From Nocardia colli (GTDB lineage: Bacteria > Actinomycetota > Actinomycetes > Mycobacteriales > Mycobacteriaceae): a stretch of DNA of 64,000 nt. Below, piece after piece: positions 18,001 to 20,605 of the stretch (its first letter is position 1; every line of letters starts with the position of its first letter). The translations under genes and the position numbers were made by a program. The notes under the pieces are model-generated. The model saw only the letters and a list, made by a program, of their open reading frames with translations. It did not search any database and was not told the origin of the DNA. The DNA is taken from the NCBI RefSeq assembly GCF_008704205.1, contig NZ_VXLC01000012.1:1-64000 (forward strand), read 5' to 3'.

Positions 18001-18491
18001 TGCTGCCGCCGCCACCGGTGCTGCCGCCGATGGGCGGAGCTGCCGCCGGTGGCGCGGGTTCGCGCAACGGCGACCGCCGCCGCTGGAACGGCGAGAACGA
18101 TTCGCGCAGCAGCGAGATCGTCATCCAGCCGCTCGACGGCGGCCGCTGGGCGTCGTTCGATCCGGACAGCGGGTCCCTGCGGGCGATCCCGGCGGCGGCC
18201 GGCCCGGTCGGTGGCGTGCTCGGCTACTTCGGTGATGTGCTCGCCGTGTTCTATCGGAGAGCGGGACGGCTGACGCTGCGTCTCGGGTCCAACGAATTCG
18301 ACCTCGACGCACCCTCCGTCGGTGTCGGCTGGGAGCATGTCGATCAGCGGCACGCGCGGTTCCGGGTGCATGTCGACGGTCAGCCGGTCGTCGATTTTCC
18401 GTATCCGCTCAACGGCGGCGGCACGGACCTCGGTTTAATCGTTCGCGATGTAATGGCCGACCCGCGCCAATGCGCCAGTGTCTTCAATTGA
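1..18491 (+). CDS. Giant multidomain polymorphic-toxin-like protein (5' end outside window)
   Basis: The frame is open from the first bases (codons in phase from nt 3) to the stop at 18489-18491, so the gene starts upstream of the window; the GTG at 390 lies inside a repeat and is only an internal codon. At least 6,162 residues are visible. Order seen: Gly/Ser/Asp-rich repeats, papain-like domain 1, nuclease-like domain, papain-like domain 2, nucleotidyltransferase, caspase-like domain, Trp/Arg/Met helical linker, module A1, modules B1-B2, a 7-residue Pro repeat, B3-B4, kinase-like C1-C2, module A2, a lone helical hairpin, Ser/Asp-rich linker, Pro-rich linker, PPTT repeats and a ~120-residue C-terminal domain. 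No membrane segment is visible. Several toxin-type catalytic domains plus the neighbouring ESX locus suggest a secreted or surface effector; that is inference. The N-terminal trafficking region is not in view. Confidence 0.9.
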   Translation, partial: RGTDGGQQHGDSASRGTDGGQQQGNSESRGTDGQQQGGSESRGADGQQHSNTSESRGGAPEQHAGTDGGGADRSRAGIADSGTHDSSTSESGSGADRSTVPQQHSGAEPGSAAVNHNSGDAGRVGDGAPVRPGGDGAPVRPGGDGAPARPSGDGAAPRHSGDGASPRQAGDAATSRPAGDATSRPAGAEPGRSGETRQGGEQRAADSRAGSPDAKPGADRPRGDSRAGVSDANPVRAGKDSTPGIRAESSGSEVSRAPERKAGGADEHVQVHPDSDDNVRPRPESDGPESRNKPEAGAPQADRPHAGAEPHARDEAGRPRANDARPVGDGPNRDGDADSARRNHDDDSDSRPHHDDVQLVPVADAGTTAHPRQSGADSTTRPHGTDGEGTTPRQDGDNDSKRPLEPDDPNRGKCGELSLKQLRDQFGEGIRLPERTIGADGMTQRELVGAAGGQLREFAGGHDAIQRRLLKMGDGATALVVDTYKGPRDEHGVGAHAYLLVNEGGQIKVHDPGMGTEHGYPPRTPKEVHSVSAIMFKPDGTPVDKVPSHIRDELLANPADLADAGRVGNLPGQHHGFFPADEPVPPGLQRGADGLLRQPNDPPQVFRSPDGAWHHVNDAPGTFRDKGFNLTDGKRWIKDHLSGQDLAFKAEVAEDGDYPVKDPKALADLAKASELRIKQGELRSDVSDLLKPQMDEFNVRDKDGKLDVNKLSEKNLPKEIPKIAAEIEKHARLPESDPRHLTPEQKIEKLARLYDMEENAREYNRLGKEMVATSKLLGELGATAYALDPDMHPGAVQVTPFKGAFDGNNSVDIAVFIPRDGDTPAKLIVIEAKGVGSDLGSAATPGGRAQQGSPEYLRRTLAIDENLRTILTESEADLLQRPEGPALLDIRKQLLEAHHDGTLDIEYHKVHVDINGKADYAKFKLDHDGARVPMNDIGGVISRDSLQPPTQPDASTPDAGTPGPSATGPVQHAPDNPVSHPDDRRGRCGELSLQELRAMYGDDRVGLPDRPIGMDGMTRAELQLAAGGHLEPTTHADTHQRLLDLGDGASALMVDSYSGPRDEHGVGAHAYLLVNQGGDIIVRDLGAGLADHGYPPRVPAAMSGSHAVVFDGRGRPDHALNAVDRARLTAEVQAQTNASQARVGQAYDGRPDDPARHDDTDEPAPRVRDEDGELPPRVPDEIGLDRPDGGLPEVEVIGEPGPGVTPEMLDAARKSVAETGEPLVIFGSRQTGVSEKSGAPFHSDSDLDVAATTPEGLMKLVDVHEGNSPIPKVKDIAGIFTEQEARDKGYLVIKPAEVEPVTSVRPADAGTPPLDRAPSDTDTGSRPRPSEENTPTNDRAPREPDTENGTRPRPSDEMAGNDDGPQRDPDSNDNALIYDDYLANGEGVVHRPESTSIGDDTKTHNVRDNVLHEDGVHDVVVHGSEDGAPIPGFQEKTHPEQIVQAILNNPNYVPGTPIRLLSCHSGNEHGWAQYVANRLGVEVSAPTDAVGVDRAQGPGTAPVIRDGGEWRTFHPDAAVELHPTVRESGHEPNYRIAPEGDRRDGTGEEPRAPGTDRMEWMDRSDGDGPEPGLTDDGNDRAPRHESTADWADRMRAETAEWSARMAADHAAEMRRIADTEPRDWASEMAADHAEWRARMLALRAEFSRDVADGTLPRPAAEVPSAEAGRHRAPEPGGEVPHEGDVKVWPREDSAAPPEPEGAGGGKKPPESTPPVGDSGEDGTNRGDRQPGDGTPPHETDGTPPHETDGTPAPEDPFDARQRELEAERDRVVAERDALQQQRDQLAGRLRVSSENDWAALRPGDDLTHTLEELRNRTMEVREQPREHARIDELEQLANRVHDANNDIARIDRELAALDAAREAARLETPEGEYARLLEERRALDHEREFARAKRDELAGYLGFTDLTGSAFEHRMHELYDQAQTRRTRIPGNLDTPERIVREQVSGSERELLLRELRKFSDAMRDCDRLDAAIAEKDARLAQLRDEGVVGERPPGDDTGTALDRLALEYADLLREVEARRPVLEDLARRLGIPVSELGPHPRDLEKALDWHRTRTMRVDNGEMAERHRMLDELEAAARDVLVGEHEMGKLRDEMARLNGVWRDLVAAEDGWMVTDRVGYIPGEPSRIIVFGPRADFEPSRASHDDALAHAILTEPVVAQAMMRQPRIEYQRVIFDQDGTVRREPISGPLVERTATGWINGDPGLLMVRWQDADGQWHNVDPAKPSLRTNRGPDAGTAYDPGNPDWWGGLSDYINDLATPFADIPPGHIAKNMLELNPMNVETKYFDNGMSPDDIVSLHLGADIATIQRNIRTLFMAIDHPLVREWIHRHPAIGDWVLARPWLKRFFPVGTMWSSFQWHRPPETNFQPMYRTWEPAEHARVEIPEWLRPAIDEEIAKWREVQQWADGEYDKFRADDQLADRMAERLAEYRQEQMRVGAQELVERIRKELVDPHRGIGPDQAGVDRQVQRINEAVNRIADDSFDNFATDDRVAIRHKIAEIRQQLLDIRNGHLPIGADGTRIADEVVGRPITDADIARIADGLAPDIRPLPPKIEEHNWPDPFPDRPQPDSAPPKHEFPAFTRDQIQQILNHLMVDEHPAVDYADPNGNLTTRRMDQLADVAEAINRIVDGKPLPADVVLMLDALAESNFLRTPAPRDGRWTWHDANAHAVAEGFHWDANRPPLTGDRANIPYAPEPLHAPEPFLPRDRYEQQLANAKEHWDARSRALLDAARVAGVDPESLFRAADPADRLANLRTQQPDAAGRQHIDDLAAALRDFDDATAEVMRLEQRLDEHDIKLDRARAAIRGDQPEVPVLEADSNARPEEPAPTAEELLQQQRFAEADARQRSNEIDRLEQAKADAIRARDEAERDHLRAQDPAAAEEAYERHKYAVREAAERDQQLAEQIRKNTMLEAGAEPLDGAPQIGIIPGDPPQAIVVVRGESTDPTTLIDRAVAQHPELGDLVGPNRDNVTTYRLVPGEDGRTQVHRTDSPEVIARSAEALAEQQRFAEADARQRSNEIERLEQVKADAVRARDDAAKRLDDAQDQGEAEQAYEQRNYAERELAERDQQLAEQLRKNTMLEAGAEPLDGVPQIGIIPGDPPQVIAVVRGESTDPTTLIDRAAAVHPELDDLVGPNRDNVIVYRLVPGEDGRTEVHRTDPPDAPPLAAPRPEPDAPSDGGGAKKPPTGEAPAPAEVQTTPTTDDAAAQSKPSEDPTAVADKPANKPNELVNEAAPPRETPAPPRETPGSVRETPAPPRETPAPPRETPAPVRETPAPVRGTPAPPRETPGSVRETPAPPRETPAPVRETSAPVRETPAPTGDSAASKPVTEANRPTQVPEEILQQQRFAEADARQRSNEVDRLEQVKADAIRARDEAEAEHLRAQDPAEAEEAYERYKYAVREAAERDHQLTEQLRKNTMLEAGAEPLDGVPQIGIIPGDPPQAIVVVRGESTDPTTLIDQATAVHPELGDLVGPNRDNVTTYRLVPGEDGRTQVHRTDSPEVIARSAEALAEQQRFAEADARQRSNEIERLEQVKADAVRARDEAAEELRQAQDPAEAEDAFERHRYAERDAAERDQQLADQLRKNTMLEAGAEPLEGVPQIGVVPGDPPQVIAVLRGESADPSTLLDRAAAVHPELDDLVGPNRDNVVVYRLVPGEDGRTQVHRTDPPDAPPLAAPRPEPDAPSDGGGAKKPPIGEVPEPKDVQSTPVTDDAAAQRKSVEDPSAADKPVTEANKPVTDPDRSATEPNDPANKPPSEEARPAEVKTEEAPQGSDGRTAADGAGGGKKPPQPPTAPMAGDPGDGGDGPRPPQREPAGGPSESGSDAAAVARAAARVEAGETFQVEVLSEGAMRRAERVELITLEDGTQVIRKTLTNPRHGDAEELASLVGRAVGANVPHIVRAGDNVIYMQVMPGDWADMQHSRAMSPRDTGLTVTPDGVRLGLLDVLIRMPDRGMTNWLVTPDGQISGIDHSLAFGGGVRPNAETSSGFAHHFLELGPDGQLHWRQHDLSAAELAEIRGRIEALAPDFADHPDWHQSVLDRLTKLEQNVRPDDDPPAPEEPSGGPPDKPGDPGRPGAPQRPEQPASETGSAPKPATESGDGAHKPPQPPAPPQAGDPGAGGSDGGHRPPEGGPVEEPNESDPETAALAQAVARVEAAATSGENIRFERISDEATRITLEDGTQLIRKTLGNVQHADAEVHAAQIGHAVGANVPHVVRAGDHVVYMQLMPGDWAGGRHPGAWSPQETGLTNTPAGVRLGLLDTLIRMPDRGMTNWLVTRDGVISGIDHSLAFGGGQRPNAETTSGFAHHFLEEGPDGGLTWRQHDLTAAELAEIRGRIEALAPEFADHPDWHQSVLDRLTMLEQNVRPDSDPPRSEAPGDPEDAGQQRPGASERPGSPENGSGATRSENAPQPDPAAHVADNAERLAELAEARTLALGDLDAALRRRNELAELLGVDPADDWAALRPGDNLTETVRELNHRRPDGQEWQAHELLRVRELERLSNRVPETEATIHRLTAEIARIEELTGPAETREAEYDRLLEERGELARQREAARAARDEIAGRLDVPELTGDAFTQRVMELHREAQSRSVRVPANLDSPARVVHEPVAGAERQLRERSIRQLIHAVEAFNELDSAVDRIDARLKVLHGENVNRDRPLSADVVTALDRLANQQAAIFQDSKRRRAVLEDLAERLHIPLSDLGPQPHRLAETMRQQRQLDDGTDPHRPAMLDELESAAADVIRADTAMTRLQDKMTQLTERWHEVVEWRDAIDAEGGRMATDRVGIIEGERPRIVVFGQQPDPARPHALHDAALEHAIRTNSAVAQAMLRHPQIEYRQTAPGQEPVVHPGPRLERTETGWINGDPGMLVVRWRDSEGDWHTVNPSRPDWSVNVDAEGKLRRGDSLSEYDPGNPDWWAGLADYINDLATPFADIPPGHIAKNMLPMNPMSAPVEYFEGGVPADDIVTIHIGGDFYAIQRDIRTLLQAIDHPAVRDWIHRHPAIGDWVKARPWLQKLPPFATVWDGFDWHKPPETNIQPMFRGWEASEHSRLDEHVQIPEWLQQVFDHEVEQWQRVQDWADAEYDRFRADDRLADTIAEQLAHFGEDQQAVAARKLIDLVRKELVDTDRGIDPTRPDVAEQWNRINRQIDELADRALGMFDSNDRIAVRDTVADIRTRLLEQHINGRITEEQLHRMTEELAPHMWHDTTADSALPPPRFTREQIQQVLDHFMKDEHLVTDYADPTGRLVRQRMDQLADVAEALNRLVAGKPLKQDIVMLYDALAESEFLRDPENRNKTWHDANTHAIGLGFHWDADRPPLTDWRAGIPYAAAPLPESTPFLPRDRYQLELSEARATLDARTDALLALEQSMGIDPAWLFGSTEPIETRLAELRAQHPDPAGQRRVDDLSRAFREFEDAAEQVRLREQNMQRHDAALEQARALARSGQQPELPGPVGEPDGAPQRDPATSPDDATQHDVDADARREVEDLRERLELDLVQAQNRLDRAEAARAEAAEGLSMTIEPHELRSEREIEARAEDLRARTLDVTQQQARLDKVAELERAAKDYLVAEAEVGRIEAELGRAESQAEALRSLEAGGDRTRSTTDNANQQEPQGSSTQTRPHPDRSGNSDAPDLAEQEVDSGSATDRDRDTGGSDRQQPVDPDSAVNRRPEGEDSDPAELPSDSGSARDRTRNYANRDDSENDESSRDSGSARDRTRESDRDDSAGDDNSGSDSGTTDGGSNRDRGSDNGGDDGGGDRFRGGEPETPIFRSHIPHPPHEYEFEFPPEVGPPLHIHVPMPDLPVEPPQPPPHPPVPPHPPVPPAPPQHSVPPTRPHTPRPPTTPTTRPTTPPTTPPTTPPTTPPTTPPTTPPTTPPTTPPTTPPTTPPTTPPTTPPTTPPTTPPTTPPTTPPTTPPTTPPTTPPTTPPTPPDPSPTQTPGQSGGPSYPPQALPPYPGEPGSPSLPGQLSHPGQPGYPGQNGQNGQLPSQSQFNGAPVGDQQQPMLPPPPVLPPMGGAAAGGAGSRNGDRRRWNGENDSRSSEIVIQPLDGGRWASFDPDSGSLRAIPAAAGPVGGVLGYFGDVLAVFYRRAGRLTLRLGSNEFDLDAPSVGVGWEHVDQRHARFRVHVDGQPVVDFPYPLNGGGTDLGLIVRDVMADPRQCASVFN
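3..560 (+). repeat. Low-complexity N-terminal repeats of the giant protein
   Basis: Two families of short imperfect coding repeats are visible. From nt 3 to about 180 the unit resembles SRGTDGGQQQGNSE. From about 378 to 550 the unit resembles GDGAPVRPG. Both are hydrophilic, rich in Gly, Asp, Ser and Gln, and are likely disordered linkers between an unseen N-terminal domain and the first catalytic domain. Confidence 0.75.
1227..1620 (+). other. Papain-fold toxin domain 1 (glutamine-deamidase type) in the giant protein
   Basis: The segment opens with RGKCGELSL and contains GAHAYLLVN and KVHDPGMG. The Cys codon at 1242, His codon at 1488 and Asp codon at 1533 form the Cys-His-Asp order expected of papain-like (Tox-PL) toxin domains, which are found as deamidase or protease effectors in polymorphic toxins. 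All three residues are present, so the domain looks catalytically intact. Family assignment is by motif recognition only. Confidence 0.7.
1800..2835 (+). other. Candidate PD-(D/E)xK nuclease-like domain in the giant protein
   Basis: A charged helical stretch leads into SVDIAVFIP (Asp codon at 2436), then LIVIEAKGVGSDLG with Glu at 2493 and Lys at 2499, followed by GRAQQGSPEYLR. The D-x18-E-x-K spacing, the hydrophobic strands around it and the trailing Gln/Ser-Pro-Glu-Tyr segment match the restriction-endonuclease-like fold of many toxin nucleases. The match is by motif only. Confidence 0.5.
2946..3400 (+). other. Papain-fold toxin domain 2 (glutamine-deamidase type) in the giant protein
   Basis: This is a diverged second copy of the domain at 1227-1620. 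It opens with RGRCGELSL (Cys codon 2964), then GPRDEHGVGAHAYLLVN (His 3207) and IVRDLGAG (Asp 3252). The triad is intact. The segment GPRDEHGVGAHAYLLVN is identical in both copies, while the flanks differ, so selection on the active site is likely. Confidence 0.7.
3580..3900 (+). other. Nucleotidyltransferase-fold domain in the giant protein
   Basis: The segment LVIFGSRQTG followed by SDSDLDVAAT gives the G-S-x(n)-D-x-D signature of polymerase-beta-type nucleotidyltransferases; the Gly-Ser lies at 3681 and the Asp codons at 3738 and 3744. A helix and the strand GYLVIKP follow. Such domains occur in polymorphic toxins and in MNT-type antitoxins; the modified target cannot be told from the sequence. 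Confidence 0.6.
4120..4600 (+). other. Caspase-like (His/Cys dyad) domain in the giant protein
   Basis: HDVVVHGSEDG places a His (codon 4266) after a hydrophobic strand, and IRLLSCHSGN places a Cys (codon 4389) 41 residues later after a second strand, followed by AQYVANRLG and VSAPTDAVG. This His-then-Cys arrangement at strand ends is typical of clan CD (caspase/gingipain-like) folds in toxin proteins. Activity is unproven; the domain could be a self-processing protease or an effector. Confidence 0.5.
5265..8440 (+). repeat. Module A, copy 1 (about 1,050 residues)
   Basis: The module begins with three predicted alpha-hairpins, each with the pattern RDELAGRL then a basic loop and ELEQLANRV. 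A small alpha/beta unit follows (VGYIPGEPSRIIVFG at about 6350-6395). A Trp-rich unknown domain comes next (TGWINGDPGLL, NPDWWGGLSDYIND, IPPGHIAKNML), then a helical region, then FTRDQIQQILNHL with NRPPLTGDRA, and a final alpha-hairpin. The whole order is repeated at 13255-16330. Function unknown. Confidence 0.8.
8490..8985 (+). repeat. Module B, copy 1 (about 160 residues)
   Basis: A helical hairpin beginning QQQRFAEADARQRSNEIDRL is followed by NTMLEAGAEPLDGAPQIGI, a short alpha/beta core with IPGDPPQAIVVVRG and YRLVPGEDGRTQVHR. Three more copies follow. DNA identity between copies is very high in the helical part, so the duplications are recent or are homogenised by recombination. Confidence 0.85.
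8986..9480 (+). repeat. Module B, copy 2
   Basis: This copy has the same order as copy 1: helical hairpin, NTMLEAGAEPLDGVPQIGI, IPGDPPQVIAVVRG, YRLVPGEDGRTEVHR. It is followed by a linker with APRPEPDAPSDGGGAKKPP that recurs after copy 4, so copies 1-2 and copies 3-4 look like a duplicated pair. Confidence 0.85.
9702..9953 (+). repeat. Twelve tandem 21-bp units coding (P/S)(P/V)RETPA
   Basis: Twelve seven-residue units of the type PPRETPA occur in a row, with Pro/Val at the second place and Ala/Gly at the last; one unit reads PVRGTPA and one PVRETSA. The stretch separates B1-B2 from B3-B4 and is probably an extended Pro-rich spacer. At DNA level it is a minisatellite-like coding repeat, so unit number could vary between strains. 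Confidence 0.9.
10015..10510 (+). repeat. Module B, copy 3
   Basis: The helical hairpin starts LQQQRFAEADARQRSNEVDR and the core reads PQIGIIPGDPPQAIVVVRG. The end, through HRTDSPEVIARSAEALAEQQ, matches the end of copy 1 almost base for base, supporting the idea that copies 1-2 were duplicated as a block to give copies 3-4. Confidence 0.85.
10511..11010 (+). repeat. Module B, copy 4
   Basis: The start of this copy is nearly identical at DNA level to the start of copy 2 (about 9000-9110). The core reads PQIGVVPGDPPQVIAVLRG. It is followed by the same APRPEPDAPSDGGGAKKPP linker seen after copy 2. Confidence 0.85.
11505..12165 (+). repeat. Module C, copy 1: kinase-like domain
   Basis: An N-lobe-like stretch has TQVIRKTLTN (candidate ATP-binding Lys) and DAEELASLVG (candidate helix-C Glu), then VIYMQVMPGDW. 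The catalytic-loop candidate is MPDRGMTNWLV (Asp codon 11856, Asn 11871), followed by ISGIDHSLAFGGG (Asp 11910), which resembles the metal-binding loop of PI3/4-kinase- or HipA-like folds. All key positions are present in both copies. Kinase activity is inferred from motifs only. Confidence 0.55.
12440..13115 (+). repeat. Module C, copy 2: kinase-like domain
   Basis: This is the second copy of the kinase-like domain, with TQLIRKTLGN, MPDRGMTNWLV (Asp codon 12804, Asn 12819) and ISGIDHSLAFGGG (Asp 12858). It is well conserved with copy 1 across the whole length, including the trailing DHPDWHQSVLDRL segment, while the Pro-rich linkers between the copies are not. Confidence 0.55.
13255..16330 (+). 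repeat. Module A, copy 2 (about 1,020 residues)
   Basis: The order of copy 1 is repeated in full: three alpha-hairpins, the small alpha/beta unit (VGIIEGERPRIVVFG at about 14345-14390), the Trp-rich domain (TGWINGDPGML, NPDWWAGLADYIND, the same IPPGHIAKNML), the helical region, FTREQIQQVLDHF with DRPPLTDWRA, and a final hairpin. A further lone hairpin without the rest of the module follows at about 16425-16790. Confidence 0.8.
17530..17775 (+). repeat. About twenty PPTT tetrapeptide repeats
   Basis: A near-perfect 12-bp coding repeat gives about 20 Pro-Pro-Thr-Thr units, after a longer Pro/His-rich stretch from about 17280. Such Thr/Pro stalks are usual in cell-wall-spanning or surface-exposed proteins and are possible O-mannosylation sites in actinobacteria. 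The stalk separates the toxin-like part from a short C-terminal domain. Confidence 0.9.
18105..18488 (+). other. C-terminal beta-rich domain of the giant protein, unrecognised
   Basis: After Pro/Gln/Gly-rich spacer sequence the protein ends in about 125 residues with alternating short strands (SEIVIQPLDGGRWASFDP, GDVLAVFYRRAGRLTLRLG, ARFRVHVDGQPVVDFPYPL) and a final helix. It looks like a folded domain rather than linker. It matches no family I can name. Its place at the very end and the orphan gene just after it make it worth comparing across strains. Confidence 0.5.
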
Positions 18492-18540
18492 CCCTCGGCT
18501 GTGAACATAATGAACGCAATGCGAGCAGGAATGAGGTGAC

Positions 18541-18927
18541 ATGCCGGATTTGAAACCCGTTGGCATCTATCGGGAGATGTACAAACGCGGCCACGACGAC
18601 CTCCCCTCGATCCACGACGCGAGCACCGATCAGCAGCTCGCCGACCGCGACCGGATCCTCGACTACTTGCGCAAAGCCCCCGAGGTCTTCGACGTGATGG
18701 AGGCCGTCCCCAACCTGGTCACCGGCGAGGGCTGGATCCCCGGCGGCTCCTCGCTGCACTCCGACGGCGAATGGATCTGGCGCACCGACTCCCTCGAGTA
18801 TCTGACTGTTCGCCCGCTCGCCATTCCGGACGAATTCGTCCAGCACGTCCGCGCCAACGACTACCTCCCGCCGGACTACGACCTGCGCGCCGAATCCTTC
18901 CGCGCCGCCTACCTCCGCTACTTCTAG
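18541..18927 (+). CDS. Small orphan protein, candidate partner or immunity protein of the giant gene
   Basis: This 128-residue acidic, soluble protein starts 49 bp after the giant gene's stop, with a Shine-Dalgarno-like AGGAATGAGG before the ATG. The core has GGSSLHSDGEWIWRTDSLEYL and a hydrophobic second half ending LRYF. No membrane segment or signal peptide is visible. Small acidic genes directly downstream of polymorphic toxins are often immunity proteins, but the giant protein has several toxin domains and only one such gene follows, so that role is inference. The family was not recognised. Confidence 0.75.
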   Translation: MPDLKPVGIYREMYKRGHDDLPSIHDASTDQQLADRDRILDYLRKAPEVFDVMEAVPNLVTGEGWIPGGSSLHSDGEWIWRTDSLEYLTVRPLAIPDEFVQHVRANDYLPPDYDLRAESFRAAYLRYF

Positions 18928-19511
18928 CCCACCCGATCGGATCCCACCCAGCCGCAGGTCACGTTATGTTCACCGCGTGAGTGCCACCAACATTCGGGTC
19001 TGTACATGCAGGCCCGACGCTAGTACCCATAGAATTGGCACGCTGTTAGAACTGGCTGCGATGCCGACGCGCGCACATAGCGTCAGCATCGTCGCAGCTA
19101 CGAGGAGGGCCAGTAGCGGATGAGTGGTCAGGCGCGGGGGGACGATCGGGTCTGCCGATCGGTGACCTTGCAGAATCCGCCTTGGGCCGGCTTCGCCACG
19201 CCGACGGGGAACGGCGCGCTGGAATCGCCGGTCGATCGCTTCTCCGCGCGCGGCGTCACGTACCGCCGGATTCCGGACCACCTCGACGCCGCTTTCGTCG
19301 CAGCGGCCAAGACACGCAATTCGCCTGCGAATTGGAATCCACGTTCACCATTCCGTCGAACAAGACGACCTCTTCGACCGGCATCGCCGATCCACGCAAA
19401 GATCGCCGAAGTAGGCCCGGGCCAGCAAAGATGATCGCGCATAAGGAGTTGTTAAGGAGTCGGCATGCGTGAGACGCTGTTATTGATCCCATGTTCGGAG
19501 AGCGGGCGGCT
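18928..19511. other. Noncoding gap of about 580 bp before the ESX accessory genes
   Basis: No convincing gene is seen. An ORF at 19120-19434 (104 residues, ATG preceded by GAGGAGGG) has a good ribosome site, but its protein has no recognisable domain and odd composition; it is kept here as doubtful. An imperfect inverted repeat lies at 19059-19091. The gap is the likely promoter region of the ESX accessory genes, though no clear -35/-10 pair was found. Confidence 0.5.
19059..19091. promoter_or_regulatory. Imperfect inverted repeat upstream of the ESX accessory genes
   Basis: CGATGC-C-GACGC (19059-19070) pairs with GCGTC-A-GCATCG (19080-19091) around a 9-base loop; only one position in each arm mismatches. 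It could be an operator or an RNA hairpin just upstream of the GAGGAGGG site at 19102. Nothing in the sequence names the regulator. Confidence 0.35.
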
Positions 19512-19868
19512 ATGACGAAAGCTGAAGACGATGCGGGACAGGAGTTTCCGACGGAATTCGTCGTGACCTCGCTGACCGGCTCGATCGCCGTGCGCACCAC
19601 CGAGCAGGGACTGCCGTTGGGCATCAAGCTCGACCAGGATCAATTGCGGCGTGATCCGCAGGCGCTGGCCGCGGAGATCTTGCGGCTGTGCAAGCAGTCG
19701 GCGAACCGGGCCGGGCTGGCCCGCCGGACGCAGCTACGCGAGGCCGGCTTCACCTCGGAGATGCTGGCGATGACGGGACTGCCCACCGAGCAGGAAGTCG
19801 CCAGACAAGAGATCATCGAGGAGCAGGAGTACGAGACCGAGCCGCAGAGCTGGCTTCGATCAGTCTGA
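19512..19868 (+). CDS. EspH-like (DUF2694-type) ESX accessory protein
   Basis: This 118-residue acidic protein has a strand-rich start (EFVVTSLTGSIAVRTTEQG) followed by a long helix with AAEILRLCKQSANRAGLARR and an acidic tail. The same layout, a TGSI-type beta start and then an AAEI helix, is seen in EspH of mycobacterial ESX-1. I chose the ATG at 19512, which has GGAG 11 bases upstream, over the ATG at 19491, which has no ribosome site. It is first in a row of small ESX accessory genes and is followed 26 bp later by the YbaB-like gene. EspH is a cytosolic, non-secreted helper; that role is carried over by similarity only. Confidence 0.6.
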   Translation: MTKAEDDAGQEFPTEFVVTSLTGSIAVRTTEQGLPLGIKLDQDQLRRDPQALAAEILRLCKQSANRAGLARRTQLREAGFTSEMLAMTGLPTEQEVARQEIIEEQEYETEPQSWLRSV

Positions 19869-19894
19869 CCAGGACGAGAATTCGGGAGGTAGTC

Positions 19895-20197
19895 ATGGTC
19901 GACACGATGGACGAATTGATCGCGCGGGTGCAGCAGCAGATGTACCGGCTGCGCGATCTCAACGACGCGACCACCGGGATCCTGGTGACCGAGACCTCCG
20001 AGGACGGGTCGGTCACCGCGTCGGTGGACGGCAACGGCGCGCTGGTCGATCTGAGCCTCAGCGGCGCGATAGCCAAGCTCTCGCCGACCGACTTCGAGAA
20101 GACACTGATCGATACCGCACGCGCGGCCGCCTACCGGGCCTTCGCCGAACGCGCGGATCTGGTCACCGCATACAACGAGGAAAACGCGGGTCAGTGA
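19895..20197 (+). CDS. YbaB/EbfC-family protein (EspL-like)
   Basis: This 100-residue protein opens with a helix (MDELIARVQQQMYRLRDLND) and continues with ETSEDGSVTASVDGNGALVDL, the beta-hairpin of YbaB/EbfC proteins, and a C-terminal helix. GGGAGG at 19884 supports the ATG at 19895. YbaB-like proteins such as EspL are standard members of ESX loci, where they act in the cytosol with EspH- or EspC-type partners; elsewhere the family binds DNA. The placement between an EspH-like and an EspC-like gene favours the ESX role. Confidence 0.75.
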   Translation: MVDTMDELIARVQQQMYRLRDLNDATTGILVTETSEDGSVTASVDGNGALVDLSLSGAIAKLSPTDFEKTLIDTARAAAYRAFAERADLVTAYNEENAGQ

Positions 20198-20287
20198 TCT
20201 AGAAATTATGTCGCGATCAGCGCCGAACATGGTCCGGTAGGTACGGTTTGACGAGACACCTGGGTGTTTCGGGATTGGATGTCAGTC

Positions 20288-20605
20288 ATGAATCACATTG
20301 AAGTTGTCCCGGATGCGGTTCGGGCTTACGGTTCCGCCTCGGCCGCGATGGCCGCGGGCGTCGCGTCGGCGGGTGCGGTCGACCAGGCCGCGACCATCGG
20401 CACCGTCGTACCGGTGTTCGGCCTGATCGGCCAGGAGTTCCTCGCCTCGTTCGCGTTCGCGCAGGCGAACCATCTGAGCTCGGTGGCCGAGCTGGCCGCG
20501 GTGCACGCGGGCACCGCGCTGACCGCGCACGAGGCCGCCAGCACCTATGAGGTCACCGACGGCGCGTCCAGCGCGGCCATCGGATCGGTCAACTCGAAGT
20601 CATGA
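20288..20605 (+). CDS. EspC/EspF-like secreted ESX protein with YxxxD motif
   Basis: This protein of about 105 residues is Ala-rich and two-helix-like (VRAYGSASAAMAAGVASAG, ELAAVHAGTALTAHEAAS) and ends with STYEVTDG, whose Y-E-V-T-D fits the YxxxD/E export signal of ESX substrates. EspC and EspF proteins have this size and layout. The start is uncertain: ATG 20279 and ATG 20288 are both possible and neither has a strong ribosome site. The stop overlaps the ATG of the next gene by four bases, so the two are translated together, like the EspA/EspC and EspE/EspF pairs of mycobacteria but with the order reversed. A short inverted repeat, ACACCTGGGTGT, lies at 20256-20267. Confidence 0.65.
   Translation: MNHIEVVPDAVRAYGSASAAMAAGVASAGAVDQAATIGTVVPVFGLIGQEFLASFAFAQANHLSSVAELAAVHAGTALTAHEAASTYEVTDGASSAAIGSVNSKS

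Noticed and set aside
19120..19434. 104-residue ORF with a good ribosome site
   Set aside because: The composition is unlike neighbouring proteins, there is no recognised fold, and no link to a family; noted only as doubtful in the gap entry.
20256..20267. ACACCTGGGTGT palindrome as a firm operator of the EspC-like gene
   Set aside because: It is only 5 bp per arm and lies close to an uncertain start; too short to claim alone.
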